A stretch of 64,000 bases of DNA, taken from positions 124,001 to 188,000 of the forward strand of contig JAHQIW010007184.1 in NCBI GenBank assembly GCA_019055375.1, given 5' to 3'. Positions within the stretch are counted from its first letter, which is position 1; each line of letters starts with the position of its first letter. Source of the stretch: Parelaphostrongylus tenuis. Taxonomy: Eukaryota; Nematoda; Chromadorea; Rhabditida; Metastrongylidae. This document shows, one piece after another, positions 58,701-64,000 of the stretch. The notes under the pieces were generated by a model that was not told where the DNA came from, did no database searches, and saw nothing but the letters and a program-made list of their open reading frames with translations. A program made the translations under genes and the position numbers.

Positions 58701-61700
58701 ACACGATTAGCACCATAAAACAGGTTTCTCTATCTTGGTCTGAATTCTCCGTGAATCTTAATAATTAACTGTGATAAAGAAATTCTGGTTTGCATAGTAC
58801 GAAGTTTCTATTTGAAGTACTTCCGTGTTGTTATTTCCGAGTCTTCCAGTAAATCATTGGAAACAGGCCGCACAGTGTCAACCATAGGTTAGAAACGTGC
58901 CTGGCTCAGGTCAGAAATATTACCTCAAAATATAATGCGAGGTCACGCGTTGGTTCGAAACACTCCTTCTTGTTGTCCATTTTTGAGTCTTTGGTAGGCG
59001 CTCAAGATGACTCAAGAGTTTTTGTTTGAATGCTTTGAATTCCGGAGCGATGGTGTTGAGTCTTACATCGAAATCTACTCCGTTATGTTTTTGATCACTA
59101 CGCGTTTCTAATGGAGTATTTCACTTGGCCTGGAGTTTTCCAATAAAATACTCCTTCGTGCGGAAGCATATAGTCTATCCGTTCCGTAATGTCGCCCGCA
59201 TATGTTTCACAAGAATTCAAGCATATCACACCCAGGCTCATGCAATCGCTATATCTACCTTCAAGGCATATCATGCATTTTCTTTTCTCATAAAGTCGTG
59301 CAATCGATTACGAACGAGTTTCTGTTTTGGAGTTTTTAGAAGTATTTCAGGCAGTGCTATGGTATAGTTGAGACCTGCTCTTAAGCACATAGTTCTGCTT
59401 ATATGTTTGGAAATAAAGAGTGAGATGAATGAAACTTTTTTCAAACTTGTCGTTTGGAGGTGTCGTGAAATGGCTATCTTTCTGACGAAATCACGAAATC
59501 CTTCCCATACTCTCTGCATGTGTATACCCTGGCAGCTATGCAAAGAGTTTTTCATAAGCCCGCGTTTTCATGTGACAGATAGAAGGAAACATAATGTATT
59601 GGCTATTTACCAGAGAGCTTCGGGTTAGTTCTTAGCACCGAAAATCACTAACTCTAAGTAGAATGCTCGATTTTGCACGAGTTTTGCCACGCGGAACCTT
59701 TACGAAGAGCAACTCATGTTTAGATTAGTACTGTTCATAGCAATATTGGCAATACACTATAAGCAAGCTGTCGATATCATTCTTCTTCACACGGTGACCC
59801 TTGGCGTATCTAACACATTGTCAGCGTTAGCTTGACTCCTGGGGTCTCGTAAACGGCGCTTTATTCAGGCTACATGGTTCGATCAGTAAATTCAAAGTTT
59901 TCTGGTTCAAAAGGCTTGAGTGTTTGACCTAGCAGAGCTGCAATCGAGACTGATCCACTCAAGATTCTTTTCTAAAGGTGGTTCTTGAAATATTAAACGC
60001 AGTGATACTCCTTCGACTTTCACTTCTGCATTTGACCATATGCGCGGAATAGTCGCATTTCAACATTCATTATTTCGTTCCTATTTTTTATTAGGCCTCA
60101 TAATTCGCGTAAGCATAACAAGAAAAACACAGAATTGATCAATCAGTGCCGAGATTATAAACAGCCAATGAAACGAATACGAATTATTTGATTTTATTTT
60201 TCAGAAATTGCGCCCTTCATGTGCTATGTCTTGTTGGGCATTCCAATTCCTCTATCACTTGTCGCCATTCTCATGATTGACCTAGGAACTGACCTGGTAA
60301 TAAAGAAATAATGCTCAGTTATATTGACTGTTGGAATGGCCTAACAAGGGGCACCTTTTCTCCTTTTAAGGCAAATTGGAACTAATCAAAATTCCACTTC
60401 TTTACTCTTGTTCTCTTCCTCTCTCTCTTCCTTCCTCTTCCTGTTAGCTTTTCTCTTATTATCTAGTAAATACATTTGTACAATACATACATTTTCCTAT
60501 ATTTATGCGAGTACACCTTTGTGCTCAGAAATTTTCAGTAAGCGTAAATTTTTCTCACTAAAAGTAGGCAATCGAGGCAGATAAACATATCGGGATTCCG
60601 TGATTAAGTTCGTATTAAACGAAATGCTACGATTTACATTGGAAGTACTGAAGAAGTTCGGAAAGTAAGTTAAGGACAAGTGACAGTTGTTATTTCGTCT
60701 TCTCATAAGTTTCAACACTAAAGCAATAAGCACCACATTTATTGATCAGAAAAATTCCTCAGCAACACTATTCAAAGCATGCACCATGAGCTTGAACACA
60801 TTTCTGGCATCTCTCTTGAGCGTTCTTTTGGTACCAAATTTCTTGATACCTGCCGCATTATGGCCCCTCAACGAAGCCTTTCTAGCAGTTTGTTGCTTTA
60901 CAATTACAAATTGGAACGCGATGCACCCACTGCCTTGTAGAACATCAACCGTGCAAAAGCCAAAGGATTTGTGTACAGATGCACAGCGTTTCGGCTTCTT
61001 CCGCTGCAGTTAGGCCCTGCCGCGTTCGTCGCAATCTCATCCTGGTTCAAAACAGCGCAAGGCTGCATGTCGCCAAATTGGCAAAGGGGAAATTGGCCGA
61101 ACTAGGCTGGGGATTACTGGATCATCTGCCGTACACTCCTGACTGGTCGCCGTCTAACTGTCACCTCTTCCGGTCGCTGGAGCACTTCCTGAGCAAAAAG
61201 AAATACCGAGACATCATTTATTTGTGCCGAGGATCGACAAATTTCTTTGAATCCAAGGGTGCAGTTCTATGAACGCCGTATTGAACTATTGCCTAAGAAA
61301 TGGCAGAAATGTGTTCAGGCTGATAGCGCATACTTTGAAAAGTGTTGCTTAGCAATTTCATTTGATTTCTGATTAATAAAATTGGTATATTTTGCTCTAG
61401 TCGCAAAACTTATGAGAAGACCTAATAACAACTCACCAGAGTAATTATACTCTTGATTAGAACAAGTTTTCGAATGAATGGTTTCATTAGTAATTCATCA
61501 CATAAATTGTCTTTTTCACAAATTGAAGAAGCAACAACAGCGTCAACTTCCCTATTTTTTCCCAATTTCTCCATAATCTTCAGTAACTCGTGAAAGACGT
61601 AAAGTGCTTTCATTTCCAAATTCTATATATTTTTTGGATCATGCGAATTCTCAAATAACTTTTCAAGAAGTTCCCAGTCTTTTTCTTCAGTCACCGTCAT

Positions 61701-62196
61701 TTGGACTTCTCTTCTACCCTAATATCCACTAAAATGCTAAATAGGTTGCTATTTTTCTTCATTTCGCTACTATTCACATCTCTAGTGGCCTGCCATATCG
61801 CTAGCTTATGAGGTTCCGGAAACGGATATCATGGAAGAGACCTCCAAGAAATCCAGAGTATGATAGGCTTGTCAATGTAAGGTAAATAATCTTTCGCACA
61901 TTGTTAATCGTACAATCTTTCCTTTACCAAATACATGAGTACACCACTTAACAGGTTGGTCTTATTTTCCTATCTACAAGTTGGAGTTTTTCAAATGTAC
62001 GCTGGATTTGTGACATACTTTGGTAGGTGGCAACTAGTTTCCCATAAACACATTCGCCTTTTCGTTTGCTCATGTAGATCTAATTGCAGCCATAATGATG
62101 TCACATGGCTGGAAACCTCTAGATCTGCTTTATAAGCGAGAGCTATGGGATTGCGAAACGTTGCACGATTTGGAGGACAGTTATGGACAGCAGTGG
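43712..62196 (+). CDS. P-type ATPase alpha subunit, Na+/K+-ATPase family (C-terminus not found)
   Basis: Membrane cation pump powered by ATP. Exons: 43712-43771, 46016-46075, 46142-46250, 46378-46475, 46884-47006, 47809-47934, 48700-48858, 51191-51352, 51454-51519, 52165-52316, 53081-53213, 53336-53506, 54582-54722, 55496-55619, 55884-55975, 57109-57189, 57283-57344, 57563-57656, 57742-57871, 58400-58562, 60205-60296, 61786-61881, 61955-62022, 62078-62196. They give about 893 codons against roughly 1,000 for the family, so the last 90-100 residues (end of M8 to M10) are missing. Motifs: [21 protein letters not shown] with the phosphorylated Asp, [29 protein letters not shown]. Phases agree throughout, but exon 20 lacks two bases and exon 22 has one extra. 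It could be a functional paralogue in a sequence with errors, or a young pseudogene. The orthologue among eat-6/catp genes is not decided. Confidence 0.93.
43957..44200. mobile_element. Foldback element in ATPase intron 1
   Basis: The left arm (43957-44036) and right arm (44113-44200) are diverged reverse complements. Left words GTAAGAATGTTTAGATTCGAG, ATACGTACGTTTCG and CTTCATCAG match right words CTGATGAAG, TGAAACGTAAG and CTTCGAACATTCTCACAG in reverse. The spacer of about 75 bp has no coding potential. Confidence 0.6.
44201..45683. other. Remainder of ATPase intron 1
   Basis: No recognised gene. An open frame at 44385-44576 and minus-strand frames at 44790-45026 and 45436-45666 have no motif I can name. 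Confidence 0.5.
45684..45722. repeat. TATA-rich simple repeat
   Basis: TATATATACACGTATATATA and ATATTATTATATG form a short TA-rich patch just before the foldback at 45.73 kb. Confidence 0.6.
45728..45874. mobile_element. Short foldback element with arms of about 33 bp
   Basis: CATTAATCCATTGGGTAGGAC at the left end (45728-45760) is answered in reverse by CGTAACCAATGGGTTAATG at the right end (45841-45874). The middle is GC-richer and partly self-complementary. This fits a small MITE. Confidence 0.6.
46884..48858 (+). other. ATPase exons 5-7: M2 and actuator domain
   Basis: Exon 5 encodes the end of the first membrane hairpin and the [12 protein letters not shown] stalk. Exon 6 encodes the actuator strands ([20 protein letters not shown]). 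Exon 7 carries the dephosphorylation loop [13 protein letters not shown] and ends ILTADNT, joining VVGRIAAL in exon 8. All signature residues of the actuator domain are present. Confidence 0.93.
48140..48350 (+). repeat. Hairpin plus tRNA-like composite repeat (family 1 architecture)
   Basis: Hairpin arms TGGCTGTCAGCT (48153-48164) and GGCTGATAGCTA (48220-48231) enclose AACTGGGTTTATTAA. The tRNA-like part has GTGTGATGGTGTAGCGCGCG (A-box-like) and CACCGGTTCGATTCCCAAC (B-box-like). It lies in ATPase intron 6. Confidence 0.65.
49030..49225 (+). repeat. tRNA-headed repeat, family 3
   Basis: A head with GTGTGTAGTGGCAGTGC is followed by the tail words ACGTACCACATTTGTCCGGG, AGGATAACTGCC and GTGCAGTAGGCCACGGCC. 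It ends CATTCAATCACCTCTAG, like the copy at 30.3 kb. Confidence 0.55.
50287..50495. mobile_element. Complete foldback element with terminal inverted repeats of about 47 bp
   Basis: The left arm CGAGGTTGGTACGCCAGAGC... (50287-50333) and right arm ...GCTCTGGCGTACCAACCTCG (50449-50495) pair with few mismatches. The whole element is 209 bp with no coding capacity. A diverged right half of the same family lies at 18960-19060, so it has moved or been copied before. Confidence 0.75.
51191..52316 (+). other. ATPase exons 8-10: M3, M4 and the phosphorylation site
   Basis: Exon 8 covers M3 ([24 protein letters not shown]). Exon 9 encodes M4 with the cation-binding NVPEG. Exon 10 encodes [20 protein letters not shown] followed by [15 protein letters not shown], whose Asp accepts the phosphate. 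Intron 9 (51520-52164) shows no other feature. Confidence 0.95.
52473..52730 (-). other. Antisense open stretch in ATPase intron 10, unidentified
   Basis: A minus-strand frame of about 85 codons between stops reads like real protein rather than random sequence ([49 protein letters not shown]). It is balanced in charged residues, unlike its AT-rich surroundings. I do not recognise the family. No convincing splice sites flank it. It could be an exon of a nested gene, a gene fragment, or chance. Confidence 0.3.
53081..55619 (+). other. ATPase exons 11-14: nucleotide-binding domain
   Basis: Exons 11-12 encode [12 protein letters not shown], then [20 protein letters not shown] and [11 protein letters not shown]. 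Exon 13 carries [19 protein letters not shown], whose Lys-Gly-Ala-Pro-Glu binds ATP in this family. Exon 14 has [19 protein letters not shown]. The domain is slightly shorter than in vertebrate Na+/K+-ATPases in the exon 11/12 region. Confidence 0.94.
53923..54385. repeat. Cluster of three family 1 tRNA-like modules
   Basis: One reverse module (53989-54059) and two forward modules (54110-54182 and 54274-54346) sit within 360 bp. Both forward ones are exactly 73 nt from GCGT(C/T)AG to CTGA(C/T)GC. A partial hairpin remnant (CTATCTGTCAGC) lies between the reverse and first forward modules, and TGTAGCGTAGAAAGAGAGATG precedes the last. End tails match CACTCTACATCAATGGGTA. The cluster lies in ATPase intron 12. 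Confidence 0.75.
56135..56305 (-). repeat. tRNA-headed repeat, family 2 (reverse), in ATPase intron 15
   Basis: On the minus strand the head GGCCCCATGGTCGAGTGGTT leads to the B-box-like GGGCGAACCCC. CGACACCACCGTCAGCCTAT and the block CGATATTTCAAGGAGACGCT follow. Confidence 0.6.
56570..56760 (+). repeat. Hairpin plus tRNA-like composite repeat (family 1 architecture), eroded
   Basis: Arms AGCTGTCAGCG (56576-56586) and GCTTGCTGACAC (56637-56648) enclose AACTGGGCTCAATGCGG. The following module has ATACGTGCCTTCGGTAAAGG and a B-box-like CCCAAGATTCAAATTC, and ends in TTGCATAACC. Confidence 0.5.
57872..60204 (+). other. ATPase introns 19-20
   Basis: These are interrupted only by exon 20 (58400-58562). 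No repeat family member stands out. A minus-strand frame at about 59300-59095 reads [13 protein letters not shown] and [13 protein letters not shown], which looks coding-like but is unidentified and lacks clear splice sites. Confidence 0.45.
58400..58562 (+). other. ATPase exon 20 with two single-base deletions
   Basis: It starts normally ([21 protein letters not shown]). One T is then missing at the TT run near 58471 and a second near 58521. Allowing for both, the exon reads in the family's normal order ([15 protein letters not shown], then the M5 start [11 protein letters not shown]). Read literally, it stops at TAA 58507-58509. Both losses are in short T runs after ACAAT. Confidence 0.85.
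61010..61365 (+). pseudogene. Dead mariner transposase, C-terminal third
   Basis: The translation follows the mariner catalytic core ([51 protein letters not shown]) and, after a frame change near 61269, [20 protein letters not shown]. The catalytic Asp of the usual DNA motif reads Asn-Ser-Ala and the third Asp (PSD) reads Asn, so the copy is inactive. The N-terminal part is not recognised. It lies in ATPase intron 21. Confidence 0.85.
61422..61700 (-). pseudogene. Antisense coding-like stretch in ATPase intron 21, one stop
   Basis: From ATG at 61700 the minus strand reads [20 protein letters not shown]. It passes one TAG (61623-61625) and continues [40 protein letters not shown] and PFIRKL. 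A consensus donor (GTGAGT) follows at about 61432. The composition is strongly protein-like, suggesting helical repeats, but I do not recognise the family. It could be a nested antisense exon or a gene fragment. Confidence 0.4.
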
Positions 62197-62889
62197 GTAC
62201 GATATCTACAAATTCGAAAGCCACAATTCTTGATTAAGAAAGACATTTTTTTATGAATGTGCAGAATATGGTTATCGATCGAAGTAGGGCAGCAGTCAAT
62301 ATTCACACTCGATCCTTTTACTTACCGCAGTTGATCAATTTTCGCAAGCGCAGCGCGATTTTGTGCTATGGTATCAGTATTAATACAGTCTAATGAAAAC
62401 GACCCACAGAACTTCGCCGGGAAAAAAAAACAAACCGGTTGTGAAACATAATTTGATTTTCACTGCTACAGCGCATTGAAAATGCTTTGTGAAAAAATAA
62501 TTGAATGTTAAAATCGCTCAGACAAGCTTTTGAATGGCTGATATAATTTCCAGTAGAGAAGGTTCGTCCAGCGAAGAAAGATCTCCGACAAGTTGAAGGT
62601 GAAAAGGGTTCTCACTTTCCGCAAAAGGTCGATTATACGCTGACATCGCTAATGGTATATGTAATATCGTGTTCAAACTGCTCTAATTTATTTGTCTACT
62701 TATGAAGCATAATTAGCACTGTGGTTAACCAAATTACTAGCAGCATAACCCAAAGAATCATAGGTTGGAAATAAAATTTCCATCGTTTTGATGGGAATGC
62801 CGTTTTTTTCGCATGAATCGTGTGAGATTTTCATATCATTTGAAAGGTCTACTTCTTTGACATCTATTGATATATAATTTGTCTATATC

Positions 62890-63460
62890 TGTTGCAGAAT
62901 GGAATTGTCCAGTAACTCCGAAAGGTCAAACACCGCCATCCGTACCGCGTCAAAATAGGTTGGGAAAAAAGGTTATGATTTGCGTTTGGTGGAATTTCGG
63001 AGGGATTTTACATTTCGATCTTGTCCCGAATGACAAATCCATCAACGCCAATCTTTACTGCCAGCAGCTGGACCGAGTTTACGACGAGTTGGCCGAGGAT
63101 TACCCAGAACTTGTTCGTCGAACACGCGCCTTGTTTGAGCAAGACAACGCAAAACCACACACAGCCAAAAAGATAAAGGCAAAGTTTAAGGAACTGGACG
63201 GAGTTGAGATTCTACCGCATCCACCCTATAGTGCGGACGTTTCTCCATCTGATTACGACCTTTTGCGATCAATGCACCACTTTGTGGGAGGTGGCCGATC
63301 TGGTCCCTCCGATGAAGTGAAAAAGCATGTCAAAAGTTCTTTGATTCATAGCCGAAGAAGTGGTACTTCGATCAGATCCGAAACCTGGCGACCGAGGGCA
63401 AGAAGTGGTGGATAATGATGGCCTGTATTTGAAGAATAGTTGCTTTTGTTTGTTGTCTGA
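62890..63460 (+). pseudogene. Dead mariner transposase, catalytic half
   Basis: Motifs in order: KVMICVWWNFGGILHFDLVP, SINANLYCQQLDRV, LFEQDNAKPHTAKKIKAKF, ILPHPPYSADVSPSDYDLL. These are the mariner D,D34D core; here 35 residues separate the second and third Asp, one more than usual. A frame change near 63345 precedes KKWYFDQIRNLATEGKKW and NDGLY. The N-terminal DNA-binding half and terminal inverted repeats are not recognised. It differs clearly from the mariner at 61 kb, so two lineages are present. Confidence 0.88.
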
Positions 63461-63674
63461 ATATACGCATAAATTTTGATTGTTCTAGAACGATTGAAAC
63501 TTTCTTTCCAACCTAGTAGGTAACAAGCTACTTAACTCTTTTTCAAATCCCCTCGCGCTCTAATCAGTGAACAAGTATACGGCAAGAGTAAAGATGAGTT
63601 CACGTGATAGATCAGCAAACAACTGCACCTTGGATCGCCAAGCAAGGTACTAATTTTTTGCGACATAGCCTTTA

Positions 63675-63850
63675 TAAGACGCGTGTAGCGCAGTGTTTAG
63701 AGACGCCTGCTACACAAACGTGTTCCTTTTTCGCCTTTTCGCATCCAATCCGTGGCCCCAGCATGGCTTCTATCTTTCCTGTATGCACAGTGCTACCAGA
63801 CTCGTTTACGAGAATAGCGCATCGATTTGATGGCCCGTTATGCCTCGGCA
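63675..63850 (+). repeat. tRNA-headed repeat, family 3
   Basis: The head GCGTGTAGCGCAGTGTTTAG is followed by the tail TGCTACCAGACTCGTTTACG and GCGCATCGATTTGATGGCCC. It is diverged, but the elements stay in the same order as in the copy at 30.3 kb. Confidence 0.5.
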
Positions 63851-64000
63851 AATTATTCTATGATTAAAAATATGCATTGAGTTACCTCTATGGTATATGA
63901 CGAAGTCGCATGCTTGACGCGTCATCTCAGAGATTGACTGAAATCAAAATGTTATGCTTCTATACTTCTACTGTACTTCGTTTTTCTTCACATCTTATGT

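Larger units (their letters stand above)
60205..62196 (+). other. ATPase exons 21-24: M5 end to the M7-M8 loop
   Basis: Exon 21 encodes [19 protein letters not shown] and MIDLGTDL, carrying the M6 cation ligands Asp-x-x-Thr-Asp. Exon 22 ([15 protein letters not shown], then [14 protein letters not shown]) has one extra base near 61840. Exon 23 encodes M7 ([18 protein letters not shown]) and exon 24 ends LEDSYGQQW, the conserved end of the extracellular M7-M8 loop. Downstream only a weak candidate exon (62257 to about 62370) is present; it lacks the expected hydrophobic M8. Confidence 0.85.
62197..64000 (+). other. Downstream of ATPase exon 24 to window end
   Basis: This region should contain the last ATPase exons (M8 end to C-terminus), but I cannot find them. 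It holds a weak candidate exon at 62257, a dead mariner (62890-63460) and a family 3 repeat (63675-63850). The missing exons probably lie beyond 64000 or have been lost. Confidence 0.5.

Noticed and set aside
1..64000. CRISPR arrays, rRNA genes, bacterial-type operons or prophage
   Set aside because: No regularly spaced direct repeats, rRNA-like sequence or prokaryotic gene organisation is visible; the genes are spliced nematode-type genes.

Overview
The window reads as nuclear DNA of a nematode, most likely a clade V (strongylid, hookworm-type) parasite. Supporting signs are many short exons with the nematode 3' splice consensus (TTTTCAG or close), a mixture of 50-80 bp introns with multi-kilobase introns full of repeats, a candidate trans-splice acceptor just before a start codon, a degenerate RTE-type LINE of the kind familiar from hookworm genomes, and relics of mariner-type transposons. 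The species is inferred, not proven.

Layout: 1-8664 has no supportable gene. Positions 8665-42087 (+) hold one large cadherin gene of 35 exons and about 1,325 codons: signal peptide, four cadherin repeats, a Pro/Thr-rich spacer, four more cadherin repeats, a non-cadherin membrane-proximal region, one transmembrane helix and a cytoplasmic tail ending in Ser-Ile-Leu. Its largest intron (30222-36118) holds a dead RTE retrotransposon whose two ends lie in a near-perfect 34-bp inverted repeat. After a gap of about 1.6 kb, 43712-62196 (+) holds at least 24 exons of a Na+/K+-ATPase-type P-type ATPase alpha subunit. All the core catalytic motifs are present, but frameshifts interrupt two late exons and the C-terminal membrane segments are not found before the window ends.

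The introns are crowded with repeats. There are three families with tRNA-like heads. One is a composite of a hairpin module followed by a 73-nt cloverleaf-like module, often arranged as inverted or tandem copies. There are also four separate foldback (MITE-like) elements, two dead mariner transposases (61 and 63 kb), and a weaker transposase relic at 19.5-20.1 kb.

The two host genes have no obvious joint function: one is an adhesion receptor and the other an ion pump. The most unusual structures are the RTE sitting at the centre of a palindrome, the composite hairpin plus tRNA-like repeat, the duplicated 3' splice site in the cadherin gene, and the frame-breaking indels in otherwise conserved exons.
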